Shown here: positions 1-9,232 of the stretch, piece by piece | Layout: every line of letters begins with the position of its first letter | Position numbering within the stretch: the first letter of the stretch is position 1 | DNA from: Labilithrix sp. | GTDB lineage: Bacteria > Myxococcota > Polyangia > Polyangiales > Polyangiaceae | DNA: 34,403 nucleotides | NCBI GenBank assembly: GCA_028287035.1 | Contig: JAQBQL010000132.1 | Coordinates: 1-34,403 of the forward strand | Direction: 5' to 3' | The notes under the pieces: generated by a model | What the model was told of the DNA's origin: nothing | What the model saw: the letters and a program-made list of their open reading frames with translations, nothing else | Database searches by the model: none | Made by a program: the position numbers and the translations under genes

Positions 1-146
1 ACGTGCCGCTGACGAGCACTTTTCGCGGGGCTGTCGCCATCCGTTGAAATGTACCAACGCGCCGGCGATTTGTATGATCCGCCGTTCACGCGGGCCGCAT
101 CGCGGCAGGCCCGGCACGAGGCGAGGCGAACCGAGGAGGAGCAAGC

Positions 147-1982
147 TTGTCCCAGGAACCGATCCAGTCGACGTTGCATGAGACCCGACTTTTCAACCCG
201 CCGGCCGCGTTCAGCGCGCGGGCGCACGTGAAGTCGATGGACGAGTACCGCGCGACGTGGAAACGCTCGATCGAGCAGCCCGACGCGTTCTGGGGCGACA
301 TCGCCAAGGAGCTGCACTGGTTCAAGCCGTGGACGGGCGTCTGCGAGTGGACGGCACCGGACGCCAAGTGGTTCGTCGGCGGCCAGACGAACCTCGCCTA
401 CAACTGCCTCGACCGGCAGATCGAGGCGGGTCGCGGCGACGCGACGGCGATCCTGTTCGAAGGGGAACCGTACGCGGACGGCGCGCCGAAGGAAGTGCGC
501 AAGCTGACCTATCGCGAGCTGCGCGACGAGGTCGGCAAGGTCGCCAACGGCCTGAAGTCGATCGGCGTGAAGAAGGGCGACGTCGTCACGATCTACATGC
601 CGATGGTGCCGGAGGCGGCGATCGCGATGCTCGCCTGCGCCCGCATCGGCGCGGCGCACTCCGTCGTCTTCGGCGGCTTCTCGGCGCAGGCCCTGATCGA
701 CCGCATCCAGGACGCGGACGCCAAGCTCGTCATCACCTCCGACGGCGGCTACCGGCGGGGGGCTGCGAGCCCGTTGAAGCCCGCCGTCGACGAGGCCGTC
801 GCGCAGTGCCCGTCGGTCGAGCACGTCCTGGTCGTGAAGCGCACCGGACAGGGCGTGGAGTGGACGGACAAGGACGTCTGGTGGTCCGACGCCGTCGACA
901 AGCAGCCCGACACCCATCAGGCGCAGCCGTTCGACAGCGAGAACCCGCTGTTCCTGCTCTACACGTCGGGCACCACCGGCAAGCCGAAGGGCGCCGTCCG
1001 GAAGTTCCCGAAGGACACGGTCCAGGCGGCGCTCCGCTTCCTGAACGAGACGCCGCTCCGCGTCGACGACGTGCACCTCGTGACGTGCCCGCTCTACCAC
1101 TCGACGGCCTACGGCTTCATGACCTTCTCGCAGGTGCTCGGGCAGACCGTCGTCATCATGGACGAGTGGAAGCCGGAGCCGTTTCTCGCGATCGTGGAGC
1201 GTCACCGCGTGACCACCACCGCGGTCGTGCCGACGATGCTCCACCGCCTGCTCGCGCTGCCGCCCGAGGTCCGCGACCGACACGACACCCGGTCGCTCCG
1301 CGTCGTCTTCGCGGGCGGCGCGCCGCTCCCGCCCACCGTCGCGACCGCCTTCATGGACGCGTTCGGCGACATCCTGTTCAACTTCTACGGCTCGACCGAG
1401 ACCGGCCTCGTGACCCTCGCGAAGCCGGCCGACCTCCGGGCCTCGCCGGCGACCATCGGACGCCCGCTGCCCGAGAACGAGATCCGCCTCGTGGGCGACG
1501 ACGGCCGCGAGGTCCCGGACGGCCAGGTCGGCGAGCTCTACGTGAAGAACAAGATGCTCGTGACCGGCTATCACGAGGACGAGGCGGCCACGAAGGACAG
1601 CATGCTGGAAGGCTTCTTCAGCGTCGGCGACCTCGCGCGGCGCGACGCCTCGGGGCGCTACTTCATCGAGGGCCGCAAGCGCGACATGGTCATCTCGGGC
1701 GGCGTGAACGTGTACCCGGCCGAGGTCGAGAACGCGCTCGAGCAGCATCCCGACGTGAGCGAGGTCGCCGTCGTGGGCGTGCCCGACCCCGAGTGGGGCG
1801 AGCGGGTCCGCGCGTTCGTCGTCCTGCGGCCCGGCGCGGCGGCCGACGAAGCGGCCCTGAAGGCCTTCGCACGCGAGCGCCTCGCCGGTCCGAAGGTCCC
1901 CCGCGAGTACGTGTTCGTGGACGCGCTCCCCCGCAATCCCACGGGAAAAGTCCTGAAACGCGAGCTCCGCGAGCGGGCCTGA
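147..1982 (+). CDS. AMP-forming acyl-CoA ligase (Acs-like N-terminus, FadD-like C-terminus)
   Basis: A 611-aa ANL-superfamily adenylate-forming ligase, predicted to activate a carboxylic acid with ATP and CoA to an acyl-CoA in the cytoplasm. The start is a TTG preceded by a strong GAGGAGGA Shine-Dalgarno at 133-140. Residues 31-280 read like acetyl-CoA synthetase: an ACAS_N-type segment (WxxPFxW-like region 58-75), [11 protein letters not shown] at 173-183, and the P-loop [11 protein letters not shown] at 272-282. After that the sequence resembles medium/long-chain ligases: FYGSTETG at 413-420 (true Acs has a WWQTETG-type motif), SVGDL at 492-496, [11 protein letters not shown] at 509-519, and the catalytic Lys601 in [11 protein letters not shown]. 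The acyl pocket lies in the FadD-like half, so acetate is an unlikely substrate. The substrate cannot be read from the sequence. It is followed after 44 bases by a kinase gene. Confidence 0.9.
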   Translation: MSQEPIQSTLHETRLFNPPAAFSARAHVKSMDEYRATWKRSIEQPDAFWGDIAKELHWFKPWTGVCEWTAPDAKWFVGGQTNLAYNCLDRQIEAGRGDATAILFEGEPYADGAPKEVRKLTYRELRDEVGKVANGLKSIGVKKGDVVTIYMPMVPEAAIAMLACARIGAAHSVVFGGFSAQALIDRIQDADAKLVITSDGGYRRGAASPLKPAVDEAVAQCPSVEHVLVVKRTGQGVEWTDKDVWWSDAVDKQPDTHQAQPFDSENPLFLLYTSGTTGKPKGAVRKFPKDTVQAALRFLNETPLRVDDVHLVTCPLYHSTAYGFMTFSQVLGQTVVIMDEWKPEPFLAIVERHRVTTTAVVPTMLHRLLALPPEVRDRHDTRSLRVVFAGGAPLPPTVATAFMDAFGDILFNFYGSTETGLVTLAKPADLRASPATIGRPLPENEIRLVGDDGREVPDGQVGELYVKNKMLVTGYHEDEAATKDSMLEGFFSVGDLARRDASGRYFIEGRKRDMVISGGVNVYPAEVENALEQHPDVSEVAVVGVPDPEWGERVRAFVVLRPGAAADEAALKAFARERLAGPKVPREYVFVDALPRNPTGKVLKRELRERA

Positions 1983-2026
1983 CCGCGCAGACGGGGTCCC
2001 CCTGTGGTACGATCGGGCGACCGCCC

Positions 2027-3418
2027 TTGGCCGTAAAACCCGGAGATCTGCTCGGGAACAGGTACCGCATCGACGCCCTCATCGGGCGAGGCGGCATGGG
2101 GCAGGTGTTTGCCGCGAGCGACACCACGGCGCCGTCTCCCCCGGTCGCCATCAAGGTCGTGAGCCGGCTCGTCTTCGACGAGACGCTGATGGCGCGCCTC
2201 CACCGCGAGGCCGAGGCCGCGGCCCGGATCCGGAGCGAGTACGTGCCGCGCGTGCTCGAGGTGTCCGACACGGCCGAGGCCGAGATGTACCTCGTGATGG
2301 AGCGGCTCTTCGGCGAGCCCCTGTCGCAGCGCATGCGCGAGAAGGGCCCCCTGCCGTGGCCCGAGGTCGTCCAGATCGGCGAGGACGTGCTGCGCGGCCT
2401 CATCGACGCGCACATCGCCGGCGTCGTTCACCGGGACCTCAAGCCGAGCAACGTCTTCCTCGCCATGAAGGGCGGGCGGTCGCGCGCGATGGTGCTCGAC
2501 TTCGGCGTCTGCAAGCTCGACACCGTCGACACCCAGCATCTCACCGGCACCGGCGAGTCCATCGGCACCGTCGCGTACATGGCCCCGGAACAGATCCGCG
2601 GCGCCTCGCAGGTGGACGATCGCGCCGACCTCTACGCGTTCGGCGTGCTCGTCTTCGAGCTCGTCGCGGGACGGCTCCCCCACGATGGGCCGAGCCAGAT
2701 GGCCATCCTCGCCAGCAAGCTCGAGAACGAGGCGGCGCGCCTCCGCGACTGCGTGCGCGTGCCGGTGCCCGAAGGCCTCGACGCGCTCGTCGCGAGGGCG
2801 CTCGCGCGCGATCCGGCGGGGCGCTTCACCTCGGCGCAGGAGCTGCTGAAGGCGTGGCGCAAGCTCGCGGCCGCCGACGTGTCCTCGGTCCCCGCGCCCG
2901 CGACGCTGGGCGACGCCGACGCGACCATCGAGGTCGCGGTCAGCACCCACAGCATCCACGACGCGCCCACCACCATCGGGAGCAGCCAGGGGTCGTTGCC
3001 GCATGATCTCCGCGTCCTCGACGTGCACGCCACGCAGACTGCGCTCACCGGCGGCATCTCGCTCCGGCGCGGCAGCAGCAGCGGGCGCCTCGGCTTCGTG
3101 CTCGCGGGTCTCGCCGTCGTCGCCGGGATCGTGGTCTCGCTGGTCGCCTTCTTCGGCCTCGGCCGTACACCTGCCGAGCCGGTCACGCCCGCCACGGTCG
3201 TGGCTGCGGCCTCGGTGGACGACGACGCCGACCGTGAAGGCGGCGTCCGCGCCGACGACGCTCCGGCGCTCGGCGGCGAGATTGACGAGGCCCCGGCCGC
3301 CTCTGCGCCCCTGAACGGCGCCGCCCCGACCCCGCCGGTCACGAGGCGCCCGCACGCGAAGGGTCATCCGGCCACGCGGTCGAGCGGACCCCACATCACC
3401 TCGCAGCCCAGGTACTGA
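2027..3418 (+). CDS. Membrane-anchored Ser/Thr protein kinase (Hanks/PknB type)
   Basis: A 463-aa eukaryotic-like kinase. I chose the TTG at 2027 because the protein then opens with PGDLLGNRYRI, the usual beginning of this family, and no ATG or GTG lies in frame nearby. The frame stays open far upstream, but that part overlaps the ligase. Kinase hallmarks: glycine loop GRGGMG at 20-25, AIK Lys43, Glu61 of helix C, HRDLKPSN at 135-142, DFG at 158-160, and APE at 186-188. The kinase domain ends near 280. An approximately 75-residue linker rich in Ser/Thr/Asp follows, then one hydrophobic span at about 355-378 and a Pro/Ala-rich tail without a recognisable sensor domain. The expected topology is a cytoplasmic kinase with an outward tail. 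The substrate is unknown. The downstream TPR/PEGA gene starts 9 bases after the stop, so the two are probably co-transcribed. Confidence 0.93.
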   Translation: MAVKPGDLLGNRYRIDALIGRGGMGQVFAASDTTAPSPPVAIKVVSRLVFDETLMARLHREAEAAARIRSEYVPRVLEVSDTAEAEMYLVMERLFGEPLSQRMREKGPLPWPEVVQIGEDVLRGLIDAHIAGVVHRDLKPSNVFLAMKGGRSRAMVLDFGVCKLDTVDTQHLTGTGESIGTVAYMAPEQIRGASQVDDRADLYAFGVLVFELVAGRLPHDGPSQMAILASKLENEAARLRDCVRVPVPEGLDALVARALARDPAGRFTSAQELLKAWRKLAAADVSSVPAPATLGDADATIEVAVSTHSIHDAPTTIGSSQGSLPHDLRVLDVHATQTALTGGISLRRGSSSGRLGFVLAGLAVVAGIVVSLVAFFGLGRTPAEPVTPATVVAAASVDDDADREGGVRADDAPALGGEIDEAPAASAPLNGAAPTPPVTRRPHAKGHPATRSSGPHITSQPRY

Positions 3419-3427
3419 CGCTCACGC

Positions 3428-4417
3428 ATGCGCGCGCGGCTCCTCCCGGCCATCACGGCGATCCTGACGCTCGGCGCGTTCACGCCGGCCGCCGCGCACG
3501 CTCAGCCGAAGCCCGCCGCCTCCGCCGAGTCGGACGCGAAGGAGAAATCGCGCGCCGCGTTCCGGAAGGGCGTCGCGCAGCTGCGCGCCTCGGACTGGCC
3601 GGCCGCGCGCGCCTCCTTCGAGACCGCCTACGCGCTGTTCCCGCATCCGAGCATCCTCCTGAACCTCGCCATCGCGCGGCTTCGTACCGACGATCCGGTC
3701 CGCGCCGAGCAGGACCTCGTGAAGTTCCTCAGCGAGGACGGCGGCGCCTCGGCCGACGAGCTCGCCAGCGCGCGCGAGGCTCTCGGCGACGCGCGCGGCC
3801 GCCTCGGCACGCTCCGCATCGTGGTGTCACCGGCGAGCGCGCGGGTCACGGTCGACGAGCGCGCGGTCGAGACGGTGCGGCGCGCCGATCCCGGCACGGC
3901 CGGCGTCGTCGCGGAGCTCCGGATCAAGCCCGGCTCCCACACCGTTGCGGTCGAGGCCGAGGGCTTCGTGCCTGATCGTCGCCCGGTCGTGGTCGCCGCG
4001 AGGACCGAAGCGATGGTGACCGTGGAGCTCGCGAGCACCGAGCCGGCGCCGCTGCCCCCGTCGTCGGTCGCCCCGCGCGAGACCTCGGTGCGGACCGTCG
4101 TGGGCTGGTCGCTCGTCGGTCTCGCAGGCGCCGCCCTCGTCACGGGCGGCGTGACCGCGCTGCGCGCCAAGTCGCTATCCGACGACTACGGGGACGCGAG
4201 CAACGCCCGGTACCAGGATCCGGCGGCTCGCTCGGAGGGTATCGGGTTCCGCACCGCCGCCGACGTCGCCCTCGGCGTTGCGGTGCTGAGCGGCGCAGCA
4301 GCGGTCGTCCTGCTGCTCACCGACGTCGGCAAGGACGCGCCGCCCGCCTCGTCCAGCACGGGCCGCTGGCGCCTGGGTCTCGCCGGCGGCGGACGTGATC
4401 TCGTCCTTCGCTGGTAA
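3428..4417 (+). CDS. Secreted TPR/PEGA-domain protein with C-terminal membrane segments
   Basis: A 329-aa protein with a signal peptide (residues 1-25, likely cut after AAAHA). A short tetratricopeptide-like helical region follows at about 38-122: FRKGVAQLRASDW, then FETAYALFPHPSILLNLA. Next is a PEGA-type beta domain at about 128-200, marked by ASARVTVDER, the IKPGSHTVAVEAEGF segment and terminal beta strands. A Pro-rich linker leads to two hydrophobic spans at about 222-244 and 275-297. This layout recurs in myxobacterial genomes, often next to Ser/Thr kinases, and the same pairing is seen here with a 9-base gap. The biochemical role is unknown. PEGA domains are usually found in surface or periplasmic proteins, so envelope sensing or scaffolding alongside the kinase is inferred, not shown. 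Confidence 0.85.
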   Translation: MRARLLPAITAILTLGAFTPAAAHAQPKPAASAESDAKEKSRAAFRKGVAQLRASDWPAARASFETAYALFPHPSILLNLAIARLRTDDPVRAEQDLVKFLSEDGGASADELASAREALGDARGRLGTLRIVVSPASARVTVDERAVETVRRADPGTAGVVAELRIKPGSHTVAVEAEGFVPDRRPVVVAARTEAMVTVELASTEPAPLPPSSVAPRETSVRTVVGWSLVGLAGAALVTGGVTALRAKSLSDDYGDASNARYQDPAARSEGIGFRTAADVALGVAVLSGAAAVVLLLTDVGKDAPPASSSTGRWRLGLAGGGRDLVLRW

Positions 4418-4420
4418 CAT
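4415..4420 (+). promoter_or_regulatory. Possible -10 element (TAACAT) just before the histidine kinase start
   Basis: TAACAT lies only 6 bases before the GTG start and overlaps the stop codon of the preceding gene. There is no Shine-Dalgarno between them. This fits leaderless transcription, but no convincing -35 is visible and a chance match is possible. Confidence 0.22.
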
Positions 4421-4426
4421 CGCGGT

Positions 4427-5839
4427 GTGGCCGAGCCTGCATCGATCCGCGCGAGCGTCTCGCTCCCGAGCGCGCAGCAGCTCCGCGAGCAGGCGCTGCG
4501 AGTCGGCGAGCGGGCGGCGCTCCCGGGGAGGCCGCGTGCGCGCTTCCTGCGCGAGCAGCGGCGCCGGGTCGTGGCCCGCCTCCTCCCGACCCTCGCGATG
4601 CTCGCGATCGGCACCGGCGCCGCTGCGCTGACCGACCTCTTCGCCGCCGGGACGAGCGCGCGTTGGGTGTCGATCGCCGAGGGCCTCACCGCCAGCGGCC
4701 TCGGCTTGCTCGCGCTCGCCTCCAACGTGCTCCGGAAGAGCCTCGTCGCGCTCGCGACCATCAGCGTGCTCGGCGGCGCCGTCGTCGCGGCGGGGTGGGG
4801 GACCGTTGCGTACCTGACGGGCGGCGTCGCGAGCCCTTACGCGCTGGCCGTACCGCTCGGCATCGCGATCGTCACGATGGCGCTCCAGCTCCCGCCGCGC
4901 GTCGTTCCCCTGCTCGCGGCCATCGGCGCGGCGGCGATGGTGCTCGCGTGCCCGGGCCTGCCGCCCTCGGCGTTCGTGCTCTTCGCCCTGCTCGGCGCGG
5001 GCGGCTACGCGATCGCCCGCACGAGGCGCCGTCGCTCGCTCGCGGCCTGGCGAAGGGTCGAGCGGCTCGCCGGCGCGGTGGCGCGGATGCGGCGGGTCCA
5101 GGAGCAGCTCGTCGTCGTGGAGAAGCTGGAGGCGCTCCGCGTGCTCGTCGGCGGGATGGCTCACGAGCTGAACGGCGCCCTCGCGGTGAGCCTCGCGTCG
5201 ACCGATCAGGTGATCGCCGTCGCCGACCGCGGCGATCCGGCGCTCGTCGCCAGGCACGCCCAGCGCGCCCAGGGCGGGCTCGTCCGGATCCGCAAGACCA
5301 TCGATCGCCTGCGACGCTTCGCGATGGCCGAGGAGTCGGTGCTCGAGCCCGCCGACGTCACGGCGATGCTGGACTTCGCGCTGGAGAGCGCGATCGGCCG
5401 CGCGCGGAGCGGCGTCATCATCGACCGCGCCTACGAGCCGGACCTTCCGTCGGTGGAGTGTCACGTGGGCTCCCTCGCCGAGGCGCTCTTCCAGGTCGCG
5501 AAGAACGCCATCGAGTCGATGCCGCGCGGCGGTACGGTCCGCGCCTCGGCGCGTCGCGAGGGCGAGCGAGTCGCGCTCTCGGTGGCCGACGAGGGCAGCG
5601 GCATCCCCGCGGCGCGCCTCGCCAGGGTGTTCGACCCGTTCTATGCCCGCGAGTCGATGGACACGCTCACCGGCGGCCGGCTCCTCCCGCCGCTGCCCGG
5701 CAAGAGCGGCCTCGGGCTGTCGGCGGTGTACGGGCTCGTCACCTCGATGGGCGGCAAGGTGGAGATCCGGAGCGAGGTCGGGAAGGGGACCGAGGTGAAC
5801 ATCCTGTTGCCGCTGCGAAGGGCGCTCCGGGCGCGCTGA
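4427..5839 (+). CDS. Membrane histidine kinase, orphan
   Basis: A 470-aa sensor histidine kinase starting at GTG 4427, 9 bases after the previous stop and without an evident Shine-Dalgarno. Residues 52-197 contain about six hydrophobic spans with very short loops, so the sensor is membrane-embedded and has no large periplasmic domain. A coiled linker (about 205-235) leads to the phosphoacceptor region GGMAHELNGALA with His246. The ATPase domain has the N-box VAKNAIESMPRGG (Asn360), G1 box DEGSGI at 388-393, an F-box-like FDPFYA, and G2 GLGLSAVYG at 428-436. The H-box resembles the NtrB/HWE-neighbour GGxAHExN class rather than SHELRTP. No response regulator gene is adjacent, so the partner must be encoded elsewhere. 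Confidence 0.92.
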   Translation: MAEPASIRASVSLPSAQQLREQALRVGERAALPGRPRARFLREQRRRVVARLLPTLAMLAIGTGAAALTDLFAAGTSARWVSIAEGLTASGLGLLALASNVLRKSLVALATISVLGGAVVAAGWGTVAYLTGGVASPYALAVPLGIAIVTMALQLPPRVVPLLAAIGAAAMVLACPGLPPSAFVLFALLGAGGYAIARTRRRRSLAAWRRVERLAGAVARMRRVQEQLVVVEKLEALRVLVGGMAHELNGALAVSLASTDQVIAVADRGDPALVARHAQRAQGGLVRIRKTIDRLRRFAMAEESVLEPADVTAMLDFALESAIGRARSGVIIDRAYEPDLPSVECHVGSLAEALFQVAKNAIESMPRGGTVRASARREGERVALSVADEGSGIPAARLARVFDPFYARESMDTLTGGRLLPPLPGKSGLGLSAVYGLVTSMGGKVEIRSEVGKGTEVNILLPLRRALRAR

Positions 5840-5890
5840 ACGTCCGGGCGTTCCTGGCCGATTCGCCAGATTCAGCTATCAGTGGCGATC

Positions 5891-6376
5891 ATGCGCGCCC
5901 TCCTTTCCGTCGGCCTCGCGGCCGGACTCGCCGCAACGTTCTTCGCATGCGCCGAGGGCACCTCCGGGTACATCGATGATGGCGCGGAAGGTGCGGCGGA
6001 CGCGGGCCGGCCCTTGTTCGCGCCCCCGGACGCGGCGCCGTCCGACGAGGACGCCGCGACCGGCACCAAGAAGGACAGCGGCACCACCCCGAAGGACAGC
6101 GGTACGACGCCGAAGGACAGCGGCACCACCCCCCCGCCAACGGGCGCGAACGACTGCACGGGCGCCACGAGCTCGCAGCTCGGCGACACGTACGAGAACG
6201 CTTGCGACAACTACTACTTCAACTCGGGCGGCGCCGGCGAGCCGTGCGCCCCCGGTGGCAACGACTGCGCGGCGCTGAACACGTCGTCGCTCACGTTCTG
6301 TTGTTACAAGCCGCTCCCCACGTCGGGCTACTGCTACGACGATTACGGCGGCCAGGCGCAGTGCCTGCCGAAGTGA
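5891..6376 (+). CDS. Small Cys-rich secreted protein or lipoprotein with DSGTTPK repeats
   Basis: A 161-aa protein of unknown function. An in-frame GTG exists 9 bases upstream, but ATG 5891 gives a normal signal peptide (MRALLSVGLAAGLAATFF) ending in FFAC, a marginal lipobox at Cys20. The mature protein opens with an acidic, Ala/Asp/Pro-rich linker, then three tandem copies of a KDSGTTP-type unit at about residues 59-79. The C-terminal approximately 75 residues form a compact Cys-rich module with eight cysteines, including an FCCYKPLPTSGYC segment near the end. It was probably exported across the inner membrane. The cysteines suggest disulfides in an oxidising compartment (inference). It is convergent with pyk, with only 9 bases between the stops. 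Confidence 0.75.
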   Translation: MRALLSVGLAAGLAATFFACAEGTSGYIDDGAEGAADAGRPLFAPPDAAPSDEDAATGTKKDSGTTPKDSGTTPKDSGTTPPPTGANDCTGATSSQLGDTYENACDNYYFNSGGAGEPCAPGGNDCAALNTSSLTFCCYKPLPTSGYCYDDYGGQAQCLPK

Positions 6377-6385
6377 CCGGCCGCC

Positions 6386-7810
6386 TCAGCCGATGACGTG
6401 AACGCGGATCGAGTTCGTGCTGCCGCTCACGCCGAGCGGCGCGCCGAACACGATGACCACGCGCTCGCCGGGCGACGCAAGGCCGTTCGCCATGAGGTCG
6501 CCGGACACCCAGTCGACGAGCGCATCGGTGTCGCTGAGCGAAGGCAGCTCGCGCGGGATGACGCCCCAGAAGAGCGCCATGCGCCGGCGGATCTGCGGGT
6601 TCGGCGAGAACGCGACGATCGGCACCGGAGGCCGCGCGAGGCTCACGTTCATCGCCGACATGCCGGACTCGGTGAACGCCACGAGGAACTTCGCGCCGAT
6701 CTCGCGGGCCGTGTTCACCGCGCCGCGGGCCACCGCTTCGGCCACGCTCGTCGCGCGCGTCGCGTAGGGCTGATGCTCGAAGAACGGGCTCGACTCCGCC
6801 TCGATGGCGATCTTGCTCATCATGCTCGCGGAGAGCGTCGGGTGGTCTCCGTTGGCGGTCTCGCCGGAGAGCATGATGCTGTCGGTCCCCGCGAAGACGG
6901 CGTTTGCGACGTCGCTCGCCTCGGCGCGCGTGGGCCGCGTGCTCTTCGTCATCGACTGGAGCATCTCGGTCGCGACGATCACGGGCCGGCGCACGCGGCG
7001 CGCCACGAGCAGGATCTGCCGCTGGATGACCGGGACGCGCTCGGGCGGGAACTCGACGCCGAGATCGCCGCGCGCCACCATGACGCCGTCCGACGCAGCG
7101 ACCACGCTCTCGAGGTTCTCGACCGCGTCGGGCGTCTCGATCTTCGCGATGACGGGCGTGGGCTTTCCCCACTCCTGACAGATCTCGCGGACGAGGCGCA
7201 GGTCCTCGGCGCGGCGCACGAACGAGAGAGCCACGTAGTCGACGCCCTGCGCGAGACCGAAGCCGAGATCTTCCTTGTCCTTCTCGGTGAGGGCGCTGAT
7301 GCGGAGCGTGCGGGTCGGCAGGTAGACGCCGATCTTGCTGCGCATGCCGCCGCCCTGGGTCACGAGCGCGATGACCTTGCCGCTGCCGCTCGTGTCGATG
7401 CGCGTCACCTGGAGGACGATGCGCCCGTCGTCGAACATGATGCGGTCGCCGAGGCGCACGTCGGCCGCGAGGCCCTCGTACGTGATCGGGATGACGTCGT
7501 GGCTGCCCTTCGTCGTGATCTCGCCCTCGACGAGCGTGACCTCGGTGCCGGTCGGCAGGTCGTAGGGCGCATCGAACATGCCCGTCCGGATCTTGGGGCC
7601 GCACAGGTCCTGGAGGACCGCGATCGGCTTCTTCATCTCGGCGCTCGCCTGACGGAGGCGCGCGAGCCGGTCGCCGTGCTCGGCATGCGTGCCGTGCGAG
7701 AAGTTGAACCGCGCGACGTCCATGCCCGCGTCGATGAGCGCCTTCAGCCCTTCGACGGAGTCGCATGCGGGTCCGAGCGTGCAAATGAGCTTCGTCCGCC
7801 TGATGGTCAT
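6386..7810 (-). CDS. pyk: Pyruvate kinase
   Basis: A 474-aa glycolytic enzyme converting phosphoenolpyruvate and ADP to pyruvate and ATP. The ATG at 7810 gives the standard opening RRTKLICTLGPA. Recognisable elements are ARFNFSHG at 33-40, LQDLCGPKIRTG at 66-77, the B-domain (about 80-160), the active-site signature IAKIETPDAVENL at 221-233 with Lys223, and the metal-binding MVARGDLGVE at 244-253. The ATEMLQSM and TRPTRAEASDVANAVFAGTD region (280-310) and SIMLSGETANG follow. The C-terminal regulatory domain is present, and the length is normal for a bacterial enzyme. It is transcribed away from lysA, with a 113-base shared intergenic region. Confidence 0.98.
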   Translation of the reverse strand: MTIRRTKLICTLGPACDSVEGLKALIDAGMDVARFNFSHGTHAEHGDRLARLRQASAEMKKPIAVLQDLCGPKIRTGMFDAPYDLPTGTEVTLVEGEITTKGSHDVIPITYEGLAADVRLGDRIMFDDGRIVLQVTRIDTSGSGKVIALVTQGGGMRSKIGVYLPTRTLRISALTEKDKEDLGFGLAQGVDYVALSFVRRAEDLRLVREICQEWGKPTPVIAKIETPDAVENLESVVAASDGVMVARGDLGVEFPPERVPVIQRQILLVARRVRRPVIVATEMLQSMTKSTRPTRAEASDVANAVFAGTDSIMLSGETANGDHPTLSASMMSKIAIEAESSPFFEHQPYATRATSVAEAVARGAVNTAREIGAKFLVAFTESGMSAMNVSLARPPVPIVAFSPNPQIRRRMALFWGVIPRELPSLSDTDALVDWVSGDLMANGLASPGERVVIVFGAPLGVSGSTNSIRVHVIG

Positions 7811-7923
7811 GACCGGCCCGGAGCATCGGATAGCGCGGCGCTGAACGCAAGCCCGGCAATGTCGAGCGGCCGCGCGGCGTCGCTTGCGCTTTGCGGCACC
7901 GTGACCTAACTCGTGCGGTCGAC

Positions 7924-9213
7924 ATGCCCGTCTCGCGCCGTGACGACGGCGAGCTCACGTTCGCTCCTCCCTCGCCCTCGGCCGCCGTCACCCTCGCCGC
8001 CATCGCGCGGGACCCGCGGTTCGGCACTCCGACGTACGTCTACGATCTGGACGCCATCTCTGGCGAGGCGCGGGAGGTCGAGGCCGCGTTCGGTGACGCG
8101 CCGCATCTCGTCGCCTACGCGGTGAAGGCGAACTCGGCCGGCCCGATCGTGCAGGGGCTCGCCGCGGCGGGTTGCGGCGCCGACGTGGTCAGCGGCTCCG
8201 AGCTCACGCTGGCGCTGCGCTGCGGGGTGCCTGCCGACAAGATCGTGTTCAGCGGCGTCGCGAAGACCGACGCCGAGCTCGACCTCGCGATCGCGTCCGG
8301 GATCCTCTCCCTCCAGATCGAGAGCGTCGAGGAGATCGCCCGCATCGCCGCGCGGGCTGCCGCGCTCGGCCGCGTCGCGCGCGTGTCGCTCCGCATCAAT
8401 CCCGCGGTCGAGATGGATGCCATCGACACCCACCGCTACATCACGACCGGTCACGACGAGGCGAAGTTCGGCGTGCCGCTCGCGAGCCTGAACGACGCGC
8501 TCGAGCAGCTCGCCCGCGCGCCCGGCGTCGAGCTCGTCGGCGTCGGCGCCCACGTCGGCTCCCAGCTCACCGCGGTCGATGGGTACCTCGCCTCGGCGCG
8601 CGCCGTGTTCGCGTTCGCACGTGACGTACGCGCGCGGTTCGCGCTCCGGTTCGTCGGCTGCGGCGGCGGCTTCGGCATCGACTACGGCGAGGGCTGCTCG
8701 GTGCGTCCCGCGGACTTCGTGCGCGGGACGCTCGCGCTCCAGAAGGAGAGCGGGCTCGGCGATCTGGCGCTCACGTGCGAGCCCGGGCGGTCGATGGTGG
8801 GCGCGCACGGGGTGCTCCTCGCGCGCGTCGTGCAGCGCAAGATCGCGGGCGAGCGCCGCTGGACGATGATCGACGCGGGCATGAACGATCTCATGCGCCC
8901 CGCGCTCTACCAGGCGCGCCATCGCATCGTCCCGCTCTCGGTCGCGGCGGGCGCCGCGCTGCGCGAGTACCGCGTCGTCGGTCCGGTGTGCGAGAGCTCG
9001 GACGACTTCGGCGTGCACGAGCTGCCCGACGGACCGCTCGAGGCGGTGGCCATTCTGGACAGCGGCGCGTACGGCTACTCGATGGCGAGCCGCTACAACG
9101 GGCGCGCGCTTCCGGCGGAGGTGTTCCTCCGCGGCGGCGCGATCGCTCTCGCCACGCCGCGCCAGGCGCCCGAGGCCTGGGTGGACGACCGGCTGCGCGC
9201 CTCGGCGCTCTAG
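7924..9213 (+). CDS. lysA: Diaminopimelate decarboxylase
   Basis: A 429-aa PLP enzyme for the last step of lysine synthesis, meso-diaminopimelate to L-lysine and CO2. The frame opens at a TTG 33 bases earlier, but the ATG at 7924 gives a normal N-terminus and is preferred. Fold-type III decarboxylase marks: YVYD at 38-41, PLP lysine Lys68 in YAVKANS, GAHVGSQ at 208-214, CGGGFGIDY at 246-254, the phosphate-binding EPGRSMV at 286-292, and Cys356-Glu357 in GPVCESSD, the acid pair lent by the partner subunit. A final GAYGYSMASRYNGR segment is typical of LysA and argues against ornithine or arginine decarboxylase. It stands alone, with no dap genes beside it. Confidence 0.96.
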   Translation: MPVSRRDDGELTFAPPSPSAAVTLAAIARDPRFGTPTYVYDLDAISGEAREVEAAFGDAPHLVAYAVKANSAGPIVQGLAAAGCGADVVSGSELTLALRCGVPADKIVFSGVAKTDAELDLAIASGILSLQIESVEEIARIAARAAALGRVARVSLRINPAVEMDAIDTHRYITTGHDEAKFGVPLASLNDALEQLARAPGVELVGVGAHVGSQLTAVDGYLASARAVFAFARDVRARFALRFVGCGGGFGIDYGEGCSVRPADFVRGTLALQKESGLGDLALTCEPGRSMVGAHGVLLARVVQRKIAGERRWTMIDAGMNDLMRPALYQARHRIVPLSVAAGAALREYRVVGPVCESSDDFGVHELPDGPLEAVAILDSGAYGYSMASRYNGRALPAEVFLRGGAIALATPRQAPEAWVDDRLRASAL

Positions 9214-9232
9214 GCGCTGCGGATTTAGCTGA

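Noticed and set aside
44..78. Promoter TTGAAA ... TATGAT before the first gene
   Set aside because: The spacer is 23 bases, too long for a sigma-70 promoter. The TATGAT alone is not enough.
147..1982. Calling the first gene acetyl-CoA synthetase (acs)
   Set aside because: The substrate-pocket half lacks Acs signatures (FYGSTETG in place of a WWQTETG-type motif).
257..2026. Open frame continuing upstream of the Ser/Thr kinase through the ligase
   Set aside because: It is a +2 shadow of the ligase, Arg-rich and featureless. The kinase proper starts at TTG 2027, where family similarity begins.
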